From assembly GCA_022845895.1 (NCBI GenBank), contig AP025573.1:50001-114000 (forward strand): a stretch of DNA of 64,000 nucleotides, read 5' to 3'. A program made the translations under genes and the position numbers. Below, piece by piece: positions 9,949 to 19,530 of this stretch. Below the pieces are notes generated by a model. The model was not told the DNA's origin. It did no database searches and worked only from the letters and a program-made list of their open reading frames with translations. The first letter of the stretch is position 1, and the number at the start of each line of letters is the position of its first letter. This stretch comes from Lachnospiraceae bacterium (GTDB taxonomy: Bacteria > Bacillota > Clostridia > Lachnospirales > Lachnospiraceae).

Positions 9949-12483
9949 ATGCTGACAAGTGAACAGGCAAAAATAAACCAGGAGAAATACGGCTATAATG
10001 AGCTGGCGGAAGGCAAGAGGAAGAGCACGGCGAGGATATTTCTGGAACAGTTTGAGGACTTTCTCGTCATTATACTTATAATTGCAGCCATCGTTTCAGG
10101 CTTTTTAGGCGATGCGGAAAGTGCTGTGGTCATCTTCGTAGTGATAACAATCAATGCCATACTGGGGACGGTGCAGACGGTGAAGGCAGAACAGTCTCTG
10201 AAGAGCCTGAAGCAGCTGTCCGCGCCCGAGGCGAAGGTCATAAGGGACGGGGTGATGGTCCAGATACCATCCAGGGAGGTCACGGTTGGAGATGAAGTGA
10301 TACTGGAAGCCGGGGACTGTGTTCCTGCTGACGGCCAGCTTCTTGACGTAGCCAGCCTCAAGGCAGATGAAAGCGCCCTTACCGGAGAGAGCCTGTCTGT
10401 GGAGAAATCACTGGAAGAAGCTCCGGCCGGGGCAGCGCTCGGCGACCAGACGAACCGGGTCTTTTCCGGAAGCTTCGTAACTTATGGGAGGGGTACCTTT
10501 GAGGTCACCTCGATTGGGATGGAAACGGAGGTCGGCAAGATTGCCAGGCTATTGAAGACGACATCGGAGAAGAAGACGCCGCTTCAGATGAATCTGGATG
10601 ACTTTGGAAAGAAGCTTTCAATCATCATCCTCGTATTCTGCGGTATATTATTTGCAGTAAATGTGGTGCGGGGCGGTTCTGTTGCGGACGCGTTCCTGTT
10701 CGCGGTGGCGCTTGCAGTCGCGGCAATTCCGGAGGCACTGAGTTCCATCGTTACGATCGTGCTGTCTTTCGGTACCCAGAAGATGGCCAGGGAACATGCC
10801 ATTATCCGCAAGCTCCAGGCGGTAGAGGGACTCGGGAGCGTGTCTGTCATATGCTCGGACAAGACAGGAACGCTGACGCAGAATAAGATGACGGTGGAAG
10901 ATTATTATGTGGACGGCAGGCGGATACCGGCGGGGGATATAGATCTGTCTGTCTGTAACGAGGAGAAGCTGCTTATATTCAGCATGCTCTGCAATGATTC
11001 CGTGAATGCGGAGGGTCAGGAAATCGGGGATCCGACGGAGACCGCGCTCATCAATGTGGGCAGCAGGCTTGGCGCTGACGCGTCTGAGATAAGGAAGAGG
11101 TTCCCACGTAAGTCAGAGATACCGTTCGACAGCGACCGGAAGCTGATGTCTACGCAGCACCGGATAGACGGAGCAGAGATTATCGTCGTCAAAGGGGCCG
11201 TCGATGTTCTGCTTGGACGTATGAGCAGTATAAGGACGGGGGAGGCAGTACGGGATATTACAGAGGACGACAGGCTGGAAATCGAGAGACAGAACATGGA
11301 GTTCTCAAGGGATGGCCTGCGGGTGCTGGCATTTGCATATAAGGAGATAGAAAGTGCCCGTGCCCTAACGCTGGAGGATGAAGACGGCCTTATCTTCCTC
11401 GGACTCATATCGATGATGGATCCGCCGAGGGAGGAGTCGAAAGCCGCCGTATCGGAGTGCAAGGCAGCGGGCATCAAACCGGTTATGATTACGGGAGACC
11501 ACAAGGTTACGGCAGCGGCGATTGCAAGGAAGATCGGTATCCTGGAAGATGATTCCGAGGCCTGCGAAGGCGCGGTTATTGAAGACATGTCCGACGAAGA
11601 GCTTCAGGACTTCGTGGAAAAAATCTCTGTGTATGCGAGAGTTTCCCCGGAACATAAGATAAGGATTGTCCGTGCATGGCAGGATAAGGGCAATATAGTC
11701 GCTATGACGGGAGATGGCGTGAATGACGCTCCTGCGCTCAAACAGGCAGATATCGGGGTGGCCATGGGTATCACCGGTTCGGAGGTGTCCAAGGATGCGG
11801 CGTCTATGGTACTCACGGATGACAACTTCGCCACCATTATCAAAGCAGTAGAAAATGGCAGAAACATCTACCAGAACATCAAGAACTCCATACAGTTCCT
11901 CCTGTCAGGGAATTTCGGCGCTATTCTGGCTGTACTGTATGCTTCTGTGGCGGGACTGCCGGTGCCGTTTGCTCCGGTCCATCTCCTGTTCATCAATCTG
12001 CTGACAGACAGCCTTCCGGCTATCGCGCTCGGCCTTGAACCGCACACGCAGAACGTGATGCAGGAGAAGCCCCGCCCGATGGATGAATCTATACTGACGG
12101 GAAAGTATCTGCTCAGTATCGGAACGGAAGGGCTGTGCATCGGCGTCATGACGATGGCCGCTTTTTATATCGGCTATGTAAGCGGGGGCAGTGCGCTTGC
12201 AAGTACGATGGCTTTTGGTACACTCTGTACGGGCAGGCTTGTTCACGGTTTCAACTGTAAGTCGAAGGGCCCGGTACTGTTCACGAACAGGTTCTTCAAC
12301 AATATATACCTCATAGGTGCATTTGTCATCGGCCTGCTGCTTATTACGGGTGTACTGATGATACCGGGGCTTCACGGCATCTTCAAAGTGGTTACGCTTG
12401 ATCTGGGACAGCTGCTTACCGTATATGGGCTGGCGCTTCTGAACCTTCCTGTGATACAATTGATGAAAAAGATAAGGAGTTAA
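9949..12483 (+). CDS. P-type cation-transporting ATPase (Ca2+/Mn2+ type)
   Basis: A membrane ATPase of 844 residues that probably exports divalent cations. The phosphorylated aspartate is D304 in DKTGTLTQNKM. The actuator TGES motif is near 145, PEALSS near 262 in the M4 helix, TGD in MITGDHK, and the hinge GDGVND near 587. The order matches P2-type (PMCA-like) pumps. The upstream manganese riboswitch argues for Mn2+ detoxification, although Ca2+ is the usual database name. It starts at ATG after GAAAGAGAGG and is followed one base later by an AI-2E-family gene. Confidence 0.9.
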   Translation: MLTSEQAKINQEKYGYNELAEGKRKSTARIFLEQFEDFLVIILIIAAIVSGFLGDAESAVVIFVVITINAILGTVQTVKAEQSLKSLKQLSAPEAKVIRDGVMVQIPSREVTVGDEVILEAGDCVPADGQLLDVASLKADESALTGESLSVEKSLEEAPAGAALGDQTNRVFSGSFVTYGRGTFEVTSIGMETEVGKIARLLKTTSEKKTPLQMNLDDFGKKLSIIILVFCGILFAVNVVRGGSVADAFLFAVALAVAAIPEALSSIVTIVLSFGTQKMAREHAIIRKLQAVEGLGSVSVICSDKTGTLTQNKMTVEDYYVDGRRIPAGDIDLSVCNEEKLLIFSMLCNDSVNAEGQEIGDPTETALINVGSRLGADASEIRKRFPRKSEIPFDSDRKLMSTQHRIDGAEIIVVKGAVDVLLGRMSSIRTGEAVRDITEDDRLEIERQNMEFSRDGLRVLAFAYKEIESARALTLEDEDGLIFLGLISMMDPPREESKAAVSECKAAGIKPVMITGDHKVTAAAIARKIGILEDDSEACEGAVIEDMSDEELQDFVEKISVYARVSPEHKIRIVRAWQDKGNIVAMTGDGVNDAPALKQADIGVAMGITGSEVSKDAASMVLTDDNFATIIKAVENGRNIYQNIKNSIQFLLSGNFGAILAVLYASVAGLPVPFAPVHLLFINLLTDSLPAIALGLEPHTQNVMQEKPRPMDESILTGKYLLSIGTEGLCIGVMTMAAFYIGYVSGGSALASTMAFGTLCTGRLVHGFNCKSKGPVLFTNRFFNNIYLIGAFVIGLLLITGVLMIPGLHGIFKVVTLDLGQLLTVYGLALLNLPVIQLMKKIRS

Positions 12484-12484
12484 G

Positions 12485-13645
12485 ATGGAATTTGACAGAG
12501 AGAGTGTAAAAAAGATAAGAGGGCTCATCATATTTACAGCTATCGTCGTGCTATGCCTCTGGGAATACAACAAAGTATTCGATATTCTCGGATTCGTGTT
12601 CCATATCATGTTCCCGTTTATTCTTGGCGGAGCGATAGCATTTGTGCTGAATGTGCCGATGAACTTTGTGGAACGCCATCTGTTCGGCAGTGAAAGGGCA
12701 CAGAAGAGCAGAGCGTGTGCCAAAGCGGCGCGTCCGGTCAGCATGCTCATCGTGCTGCTGCTGGTCTTTGGAGTCATAGCCGTCGTAATGTTCATATTGA
12801 TACCGCAGCTTGGAAGGACCTTTGCAAATCTGGGTGACAGCATTCAGGCATTTATCCCGAGGGTGCAGGTGTGGGCTAATGACCTCTTCCACAACAATAA
12901 GGAAGTGATGGCCTGGGTGAACAATCTGAAATTCGACTGGAACAAGATTATGGACGCGGGGATTGATTTCTTCCGGAACGGCGCAGGAAGCGTCCTCGAC
13001 TCGACCATCACGGCGGCCAAGAGCATCGTGAGCGGAATCACGACGTTCTTCATCGCATTTGTATTTGCCTGCTATGTGCTGCTGCAGAAGGAAAAGCTGA
13101 GCGTTCAGGCGAAGAAGGTACTGTTCGCCTTTGTAAGAAGAGGAAGGGCAGAGGCGGCTCTGGAAGTGTTCTCGCTGACCTACAGTACATTTTCCAGCTT
13201 TCTGACCGGACAGTGCGTGGAAGCGATCATACTTGGAAGCATGTTCGTCGTATCCATGGGGCTGTTCCGCCTTCCCTATGCGCTGCTGGTCGGTATTGTG
13301 ATAGCCTTTACGGCGCTGATACCTATCTTCGGCGCTTTCATCGGGTGTGCGGTAGGCGCGTTCCTCATCTTCATGGTCGATCCGGTCAAGGCGCTTGTAT
13401 TCGTCGTCCTTTTCCTCGTGCTGCAGCAGATTGAAGGGAACCTCATCTATCCTCATGTAGTCGGTAACTCGGTGGGACTGCCGTCCATATGGGTGCTGGC
13501 AGCAGTCAGCATAGGAGGAAGCCTGATGGGAATCGTGGGCATGCTCATATTCATCCCTATCGTATCTGTCGTATACGCCTTGTTCCGTGAAATCGTGTAT
13601 CTGAAGCTGAGGCAGAAAAAAGTGGACCCGGGTTCCATAAAGTAG
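12485..13645 (+). CDS. AI-2E family transporter (PerM/YdbI-like)
   Basis: A 386-residue membrane protein with two N-terminal helices, an extracellular segment and four or five C-terminal helices. The conserved QIEGNLIYPHVVG motif lies near the C-terminus. The family includes the disputed autoinducer-2 exporter TqsA and Na+/H+ antiporter-like members, so the substrate is unknown. It begins one base after the ATPase stop and shares its riboswitch-controlled transcript. Confidence 0.87.
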   Translation: MEFDRESVKKIRGLIIFTAIVVLCLWEYNKVFDILGFVFHIMFPFILGGAIAFVLNVPMNFVERHLFGSERAQKSRACAKAARPVSMLIVLLLVFGVIAVVMFILIPQLGRTFANLGDSIQAFIPRVQVWANDLFHNNKEVMAWVNNLKFDWNKIMDAGIDFFRNGAGSVLDSTITAAKSIVSGITTFFIAFVFACYVLLQKEKLSVQAKKVLFAFVRRGRAEAALEVFSLTYSTFSSFLTGQCVEAIILGSMFVVSMGLFRLPYALLVGIVIAFTALIPIFGAFIGCAVGAFLIFMVDPVKALVFVVLFLVLQQIEGNLIYPHVVGNSVGLPSIWVLAAVSIGGSLMGIVGMLIFIPIVSVVYALFREIVYLKLRQKKVDPGSIK

Positions 13646-13647
13646 CA

Positions 13648-13678
13648 GAAAGGCACAGCCGCATCGGCTGTGCCTTTC
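13648..13678. terminator. Hairpin between convergent genes
   Basis: GAAAGGCACAGCCG-CAT-CGGCTGTGCCTTTC is a near-perfect inverted repeat. It lies between the AI-2E gene and the convergent dipeptidase gene and can serve both, although the T-runs are short. Confidence 0.65.
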
Positions 13679-13691
13679 GTGATTATATCTG

Positions 13692-14666
13692 TTATTTAAT
13701 GACCTCTCGAATAAGACGATGCCAGTTCTTATAGGAGATCTTTTCAATCTCCTCACTATGGAATCCGGCACGTTTCATTTCCTCAATGACATTTGGAACC
13801 TTGGAGGCGTCCTCCAGACCGATCGTATAGGGATTCTCCTGGCTGCTGAACGAGCTCAGCGTGTCTCCGCATATAAATTCAGAGAAATCGAAGCCGAAGC
13901 CGACGTGGTCGATCCCCATCAGTTCCACCATACGGACGAGATGCTTCACAAGGTTCTCTACCGTCTGTTCTGATTCCACATCATGTACGAACTCATTGAA
14001 GGAATTCAGGCCGACGATACCTCCTGTCTTAGCCAGCTCCTTTAACTGTTCATCGGTGAGGTTCCGGCGCTGGTTACACAGAGCCCTGCAGTTGGAATGC
14101 GTGGCTACGACAGGTCCTCCCGCCGCATCAAGCAGATCCCAGAAGGATGCATCATTTAGATGCGATACGTCCAGTATCATCCCAAGCTCCTGGATTTTCC
14201 TCACTGCCCTCCGGCCCACATCTGTCAGTCCGCGTTCAGGATTCCCCAGCGCTCCCGTTGCCAGCGGATTTTCTTCGTTCCATGTAAGGCCGGCGTGTCT
14301 GGCCCCGAACCGATAGAATTCATCAATCAGATCCAGGTCTTCACCGATACTTTTTAATCCTTCCAGCCCGATGAAGGCATACATCCTGCCTTCCTCCCGG
14401 GCTTTCATCATATCATCGTAAGAACGTGCCACCTTTAATATATCCGCACAGTCAGGCTCTTCGTGGGCAATCGCCTCCATCATCTGGCGTGTGCGCTTCA
14501 GCGGCTCCTTATCGAAAGGTGGATCATTCCAGATTACAAATATTCCGCCCTCAATCTGTCCTTTTTTAAGACGTTCATAGTGGTATTTGCGGAAAATGTC
14601 AGATTCCCCGTCAAGATAATGGTGTGTCACGTCGGTCCAGATATCAGAATGTGCATCAAAATTCAT
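13692..14666 (-). CDS. Membrane-dipeptidase family (M19) peptidase
   Basis: A zinc-dependent dipeptidase-like hydrolase of 324 residues, without a signal peptide. The metal site HxD is H5-x-D7 in FDAHSD. Other family motifs are GLEGLK, DVSHLND, ATHSNCRALCNQRRN and GFGFDF. Bacterial members cleave dipeptides, some with a D-residue at the C-terminus. It sits 38 bp downstream of a DUF819 membrane protein in the same direction, so the two are probably co-transcribed as importer and hydrolase (inference). Confidence 0.88.
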   Translation of the reverse strand: MNFDAHSDIWTDVTHHYLDGESDIFRKYHYERLKKGQIEGGIFVIWNDPPFDKEPLKRTRQMMEAIAHEEPDCADILKVARSYDDMMKAREEGRMYAFIGLEGLKSIGEDLDLIDEFYRFGARHAGLTWNEENPLATGALGNPERGLTDVGRRAVRKIQELGMILDVSHLNDASFWDLLDAAGGPVVATHSNCRALCNQRRNLTDEQLKELAKTGGIVGLNSFNEFVHDVESEQTVENLVKHLVRMVELMGIDHVGFGFDFSEFICGDTLSSFSSQENPYTIGLEDASKVPNVIEEMKRAGFHSEEIEKISYKNWHRLIREVIK

Positions 14667-14704
14667 ATCTTATAATCCCCTTTCTTTCTAGTTGTGTTTG
14701 GCTC

Positions 14705-15940
14705 TTATAAGCCGAGTATGCTTCCTACTACAAGGCCGAAGTATGTACCAAGGACATAACCTAATGTACCGATAAGTACAATCGGTCCGACGAGCTTCGT
14801 CCAGCCTTTGGATACTGCCATGGCGACCGCTGTCGTAGGTCCGCCGATGTTGGCGTTGGAGGCAAGTATGATATCCTCCAGGTTGAACTTCAGCAGCTTA
14901 CCTGCCACAAGGCTGAATGTCATATTGACCGCAACGACGATGGCAGCGAATACGAGCAGCAGCGGAGAGTTCCGGATGATAAGCGGTACAGATGCCGGAA
15001 CACCGATTACGAAGAAGAACAGGTAGATCAGGAAGGTTCCAAGCTCCTGCGTGCCTTTGATATTGCCGAAGAACCCCGGTGCGAATGTAGCACAGAGCAT
15101 GGCAATCGTCGTAATCCACAGATACATGTTGCCGAACAGCGTGTTGAGGATCTTCAGGAACGCGTTGGATGTCGGGATGACGCTTCCAAGTCCGGTTGCG
15201 ATGATATTGGACAATGCAACGATTACAAACGCGGTTGCAGCTGCAAGGGCGATATCCTTCAGGGAGATTTCTTTTCTTCCCCAGAATGCAGATGCGTTCG
15301 TCTCGTTTTCTTTCAAGTTGCTACCTGCAGCCTCAACTTCATCCACGTATGGGTGCTTGAAGTTCTTGCGGAAGAAACCGATGGACGGCATCGCAATCAA
15401 CAGGAAGAAATATAATACCATCAGCAGGTTGTCTGCTACCGTGGCAGCGGAAATCATCTCACCTGATACGTCAAACGCCGCGCCAAGTGCCGCGAAGTTC
15501 ACCGTGCCGCCGATGTACGTTCCGGTGAAGACTCCTGCAAGCCCTGCCAGCTCCGGAATAAATTTGTTGAGCGCCGTATAGGCAAGCAGTGAACCACACG
15601 CCGTACCTACGGAGCCTATGAGGAAGATTATCAGGATACGCCCGGAATCCTTACCTATCTTTCTCATATCGCACTGCAGAAGCAGCAACGGGATGGACAG
15701 CGGTACCACATACCCCCACACGATGTCCCATACAGGAGCGCTCATAGGAATGATACCGAAATTGGATAAAACGATTGCAAAGATAAGAGCGATGATGGCT
15801 CCCGTCATTTTTGCCGCCCATTTATACCTCTGTTCCAGATAAATGGCAGCAGCGGCGCCTGTGGCACAGATAGCCCAGAGCACCCATGTGTTTTCCTCTC
15901 CTATAAGAGGATTGCTCAGATCGAAAATATGTCCCCACAT
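14705..15940 (-). CDS. DUF819 family membrane protein (YjcL-like)
   Basis: A 411-residue protein with about 11-12 hydrophobic segments and glycine-rich motifs (TGTYIGGTVNFAALG and NANIGGPTTAVAMA) typical of the DUF819 putative transporter family. The ATG follows GGAGGAAGAGAGT. The downstream M19 dipeptidase suggests a peptide or amino-acid-derived substrate, but this is not shown by the sequence. Confidence 0.85.
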   Translation of the reverse strand: MWGHIFDLSNPLIGEENTWVLWAICATGAAAAIYLEQRYKWAAKMTGAIIALIFAIVLSNFGIIPMSAPVWDIVWGYVVPLSIPLLLLQCDMRKIGKDSGRILIIFLIGSVGTACGSLLAYTALNKFIPELAGLAGVFTGTYIGGTVNFAALGAAFDVSGEMISAATVADNLLMVLYFFLLIAMPSIGFFRKNFKHPYVDEVEAAGSNLKENETNASAFWGRKEISLKDIALAAATAFVIVALSNIIATGLGSVIPTSNAFLKILNTLFGNMYLWITTIAMLCATFAPGFFGNIKGTQELGTFLIYLFFFVIGVPASVPLIIRNSPLLLVFAAIVVAVNMTFSLVAGKLLKFNLEDIILASNANIGGPTTAVAMAVSKGWTKLVGPIVLIGTLGYVLGTYFGLVVGSILGL

Positions 15941-16013
15941 ACTCTCTTCCTCCTTTCATTTTTGCAAGTTTTTTGAAGAAATTTCGTCAATTGTTGTTAA
16001 TTGAACTAAACTA

Positions 16014-16042
16014 AGTATATATAATCTGTCTAAAAAAGTCAA
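16014..16042 (-). promoter_or_regulatory. Promoter of DUF819-dipeptidase operon
   Basis: On the minus strand, TTGACT (16042-16037), a 17-bp spacer and TATACT (16019-16014). It lies 74 bp upstream of the DUF819 start. Confidence 0.7.
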
Positions 16043-16100
16043 TAATTGTACCAAAAAGGACAAAAAAAGAAAAGACAAAATTGAAATTGTGAGAAATTTT

Positions 16101-16469
16101 TCACAAAAAAAGAATGGTATGTGTCAGAAGAGCGATGAACTGTGCGTTCGTCGGCCTGACGTCGCAGTAACAGTTGGTCAGTTCCTGATAAGTTATCTTG
16201 GCATGTGAATGCCATAGTATGTCGATGGAGTTGCGGATAGCCCGCTCCACGGCGGAGGGGCTTGTGCTGTACGCGGCAGCGAGAGAAGGATATAGATTTT
16301 TCGTGATTCCTGAAAGATAACTTGTATCATTGATGCAGAGTGACAAAGCGCTTCTCAGATATAGATATCCTTTCAGCTTGGGAGAAATCTCAAGCCGGTT
16401 CAGCAGAAGCGTCAGCCGGCGGTTAAGCTGGATATCTACCGGTGTAGAAGTGTAAATATTGTTAGTCAT
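16101..16469 (-). CDS. Stand-alone Spo0A C-terminal-domain protein 1
   Basis: A 122-residue protein covering only the DNA-binding part of the sporulation regulator Spo0A. The matching segments are KGYLYLRSALSLC, ITKNLYPSLAAAY, the recognition helix SAVERAIRNSID and RPTNAQFIALL (Spo0A has KGYLYLREAIS, ITKVLYPDIA, RVERAIRHAI and KPTNSEFIAM). The phosphorylated receiver domain is absent, so it cannot be controlled by the phosphorelay in the usual way. It might bind or compete for 0A boxes. It is divergent from the XRE/LexA-like gene at 16603. Two relatives lie at 48452 and 56708. Confidence 0.8.
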   Translation of the reverse strand: MTNNIYTSTPVDIQLNRRLTLLLNRLEISPKLKGYLYLRSALSLCINDTSYLSGITKNLYPSLAAAYSTSPSAVERAIRNSIDILWHSHAKITYQELTNCYCDVRPTNAQFIALLTHTILFL

Positions 16470-16602
16470 GGCGTTTACCTCTCTTTTTTGAACATTATGC
16501 TTAAAAAAATAATAACAATAAGTCTGATTATAGGAAATATGCTATAATAAATCAATATCGGCATAGGGTAGAAAGTTTCCAAAAATGGAAAGGTGGAGAA
16601 TT

Positions 16603-17385
16603 TTGAAAAACGAAAGAATAAAGTATATCATGCAAAAAAGAGGACTTACATTTGAAGATCTGGCATGGCTGAGCGGGGTTCCCTACAGTACGTTGACGAA
16701 GATTGGAAGCGGCGTGACGGAGAATCCCGGATTTTCCGCCATGGAGAAGATAGCAAGGGTGCTGGACTGTTCCCTGGACGAGTTTACGGACAGGGAGCCG
16801 AATGTGCCATACGACTTTTCGGATTATGTATATCGGTTTAAAAAGCTGCCGGACCCTATGAAAGAATATATAAAATACACGATAGACACCGAATACGACC
16901 AGATGATTCACAGCACTTCCCATGAAAAGATAAAAATGAAATGTTTTGAATTTACGAACATAGTACAGGGCCTGGCGCAGTATGACAGCAGGATAGAAAG
17001 AGATATAATGGTGAGCGATAATGAGATAAGCCGGCACTGTACCTTCTGTGTATATGTGAGCACACCAGTGCTTACTCCGAAGTTTCCGGAAGGCAGCCTG
17101 CTCGGGTTCCGTTATGATGATGATTATGATCCAAAGAACGGAGAGATATGGATTATAATGCGGGGAGGCTATCTGTATATGGGGAGAGTATATAAGAGGC
17201 ACGATGACATATATATTAAGGCGTTAAATGGTACGATAGATGACTGGCATATCAATTCTCATACGCAGTATAAGAGGATAGGCAGGCTGGTCGGCGTCCT
17301 GAGGGAAGGCCATGTGGATGTAGGTGCAAACGGCCCGGTAAGGCAGGACAGGAAGAAGAGCCAGATAAGGAGAGCCAGACGATGA
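16603..17385 (+). CDS. XRE regulator with LexA-like (S24) C-terminal part
   Basis: About 260 residues. An N-terminal helix-turn-helix (LTFEDLAWLSGVPYSTLTKI) is followed by a linker and a C-terminal beta-rich region (FPEGSLLGFRYDDDYDPKNGEIWII...KRIGRLVGVL) like the LexA/CI S24 fold. No clear catalytic Ser-Lys pair can be assigned. The TTG at 16603 follows AAGGTGG at good spacing and is preferred to ATG 16585, which lies before the ribosome site. It is divergent from the Spo0A-domain gene and may regulate it. Confidence 0.75.
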   Translation: MKNERIKYIMQKRGLTFEDLAWLSGVPYSTLTKIGSGVTENPGFSAMEKIARVLDCSLDEFTDREPNVPYDFSDYVYRFKKLPDPMKEYIKYTIDTEYDQMIHSTSHEKIKMKCFEFTNIVQGLAQYDSRIERDIMVSDNEISRHCTFCVYVSTPVLTPKFPEGSLLGFRYDDDYDPKNGEIWIIMRGGYLYMGRVYKRHDDIYIKALNGTIDDWHINSHTQYKRIGRLVGVLREGHVDVGANGPVRQDRKKSQIRRARR

Positions 17386-17403
17386 CAGGACGTCTGGCTC
17401 TCC
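17369..17403 (+). terminator. Terminator after the XRE/LexA-like gene
   Basis: GGAGAGCCAGACG and CGTCTGGCTCTCC form a perfect 13-bp stem that overlaps the stop codon at 17383-17385. It is followed by TTC rather than a long T-run. Confidence 0.6.
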
Positions 17404-17504
17404 TTCGTGTACGTATCTGCCGGATGCCGATGTGTCTCGTCCAGAACATATAATATCCCGGTCCGGCATAGGATGTAGAGATATTACATAAATGGAATGA
17501 TTAC

Positions 17505-18131
17505 ATGCTGAATTATCTGTGGGCAGGAATGATACTTGTGGGCATCATATTTGCCGCCTGTACGGGAAAGATGCCAGACGTGACGAATGCAGCCATAGAC
17601 TCGTCCAAGGAGGCAATTACGCTATGCATCACCATGATGGGGGTCATGTCCTTCTGGGTGGGACTTATGGAAATTGCGACAAAAGCAGGAATTATCAAGA
17701 GCGTATCGAAGAAAATGCGGCCCATTATCCGGTTTCTCTTTCCGAGGCTTCCGGCTGACCATCCGGCTGCGGAGCACATTACGACCAATATGATAGCCAA
17801 TATCCTCGGACTTGGATGGGCGGCCACCCCTGCGGGGTTAAAGGCCATGGATGGCCTGGCGGAACTGGAACGGGAGCGGGGCAACCCAGAATACCAGGAT
17901 AAGAAGAGGCTGCTTGGAGGCGTGTCGAAAGGCCGTACCGCAAGCAATGAGATGTGTACCTTCCTGATTATCAATATCTCGTCCCTGCAGCTTATCCCGG
18001 TCAATATCATCGCTTACCGGAGCCAGTATGGGAGCGTGAATCCCGCCGCTATCGTAGGGGCGGCTATCGTTGCGACAAGCATAAGCACGCTGGCAGGAAT
18101 CATCTATGCGAAGCTGATGGACAGAAAGTGA
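17505..18131 (+). CDS. spmA: Spore maturation protein A
   Basis: A membrane protein of 208 residues made during sporulation and needed for full dehydration of the spore core (known for B. subtilis SpmA). Family features are the N-terminal helix, the GVMSFWVGLMEIATKAG segment, TTNMIANILGLGWAATPAGLKAM, and TASNEMCTFLIIN, all belonging to the nucleoside-recognition (Gate) fold. Its normal partner spmB is not next to it but about 9 kb downstream at 27243. The ribosome site before ATG 17505 is weak. Confidence 0.87.
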   Translation: MLNYLWAGMILVGIIFAACTGKMPDVTNAAIDSSKEAITLCITMMGVMSFWVGLMEIATKAGIIKSVSKKMRPIIRFLFPRLPADHPAAEHITTNMIANILGLGWAATPAGLKAMDGLAELERERGNPEYQDKKRLLGGVSKGRTASNEMCTFLIINISSLQLIPVNIIAYRSQYGSVNPAAIVGAAIVATSISTLAGIIYAKLMDRK

Positions 18132-18138
18132 GTAGTCT

Positions 18139-19530
18139 ATGACGATGACGGAATATATCAAACAGGTCAACGATGTTCTTCGTGACTTTATCTGGGGCCG
18201 GGGCATGCTCATCATCTTTCTTGCGGTCGGCCTTCTTTTTACGGTGCGTACCGGCTTCTTCCAGTTCAGGAAGTGGCGTGTCTGGCTCGGCATGACGCTT
18301 GGCCAGCTCTTTCGAAACAGGAAGGTAAGGCGTACGGATGACGAACAGTCCATGTCCCAGTTCCAGGCATTCTGTACGGCTCTGGCAGCCACGCTCGGCA
18401 CGGGCAACATAACCGGAGTCGCTACAGCGCTCATCGCGGGTGGTCCCGGTGCCATATTCTGGATGTGGATATCTGCGGTGCTGGGAATGATGACCATGTA
18501 TGCAGAAAATGTCCTGGGCATCCTCTACCGCTATAAGAACAGAAGCGGCAGATGGGTGGGAGGCGCAATGGTCTATATGGAGCGGGGGCTCGGCTGCAAG
18601 TGGCTGGCCGTCCTGTTCGCCGTGTTCTGCATCCTTGCCTCGCTCGGCATGGGCAATATGACACAGGCCAATGCGATGGCCGGAGGGCTGAAGGAAGCCT
18701 TCTATGTCCCCACTTTTGTCACCGGTCTGGCGGCCATGGTGCTGGTAGGCATGGTATTGTTCGGCGGCGTCCGCCGTATAGCGACCGTGACAGAACGGCT
18801 CATACCGCTCATCTCTCTCTTTTATATTGCAGGGGGAGTGATTGTGCTGGCGGCCAATGCGTCTGAGATTCCAAAGGCATTCCAGCTCATTTTTACAGAG
18901 GCCTTTAAAGTGCAGAGCGTGGGCGGAGGGGTGCTCGGCTACGGGATGCGGCAGGCAATGAAGACGGGAATCTCCAGAGGGGTATTTTCCAATGAGGCGG
19001 GGCTTGGCTCCTCTGTCATGGCCCACGCCGCATCGGATATAGACTCTGCCCCGGTACAGGGGATGTGGGCAATTGTGGAGGTGTTCATCGATACCATCGT
19101 ATTCTGTACGGTGACGGCGCTTGTCATCCTTACTTCCGGAGTATACGACCAGCAGGGCTTCCTTGCCAATATAGCAAGAGGAGCAGAGAATGTAGACGGC
19201 ACGACGCTGTGCGGAAGAGCGTTTGCCACGGTCATACCGGGCGGAGACAAGTTTATGGCGCTGTCCATGATATTCTTCGCTTTTGCTACGATCATAGGGT
19301 GGGCTTACTTTGGAGAAAGGACTTTTGCGTATCTGTTCGGTGAAAAATCTGCGACTCTATATAAGGTGATATATATTGTGGTGCTGCTTCCAGGATGCGT
19401 GATTGCCCCGGGACTTGTGTGGGAGATTGCCGATACGTTCAACGGATTCATGGCAGTACCGAACCTGACCGCCCTTATACTGCTGAGCGGCCAGGTGGTT
19501 AGAGTGACGAAGGAATATATGAGGAATTAA
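18139..19530 (+). CDS. AGCS-family sodium:alanine/glycine symporter
   Basis: A 463-residue transporter with about ten membrane segments that imports alanine or glycine with Na+. The family signatures LAATLGTGNITGVATALI and FSNEAGLGSSVMAHAA are present. It begins seven bases after spmA and is likely to be read from the same transcript. Its 3' end overlaps the convergent brnQ by four bases, with no terminator visible between them. Confidence 0.9.
   Translation: MTMTEYIKQVNDVLRDFIWGRGMLIIFLAVGLLFTVRTGFFQFRKWRVWLGMTLGQLFRNRKVRRTDDEQSMSQFQAFCTALAATLGTGNITGVATALIAGGPGAIFWMWISAVLGMMTMYAENVLGILYRYKNRSGRWVGGAMVYMERGLGCKWLAVLFAVFCILASLGMGNMTQANAMAGGLKEAFYVPTFVTGLAAMVLVGMVLFGGVRRIATVTERLIPLISLFYIAGGVIVLAANASEIPKAFQLIFTEAFKVQSVGGGVLGYGMRQAMKTGISRGVFSNEAGLGSSVMAHAASDIDSAPVQGMWAIVEVFIDTIVFCTVTALVILTSGVYDQQGFLANIARGAENVDGTTLCGRAFATVIPGGDKFMALSMIFFAFATIIGWAYFGERTFAYLFGEKSATLYKVIYIVVLLPGCVIAPGLVWEIADTFNGFMAVPNLTALILLSGQVVRVTKEYMRN

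Noticed and set aside
12551..13771. A 406-codon minus-strand frame opposite the AI-2E gene
   Set aside because: It is antisense to a recognised family with good start and ribosome site; its translation is rich in His, Arg, Tyr and Gln, as expected of a shadow frame.
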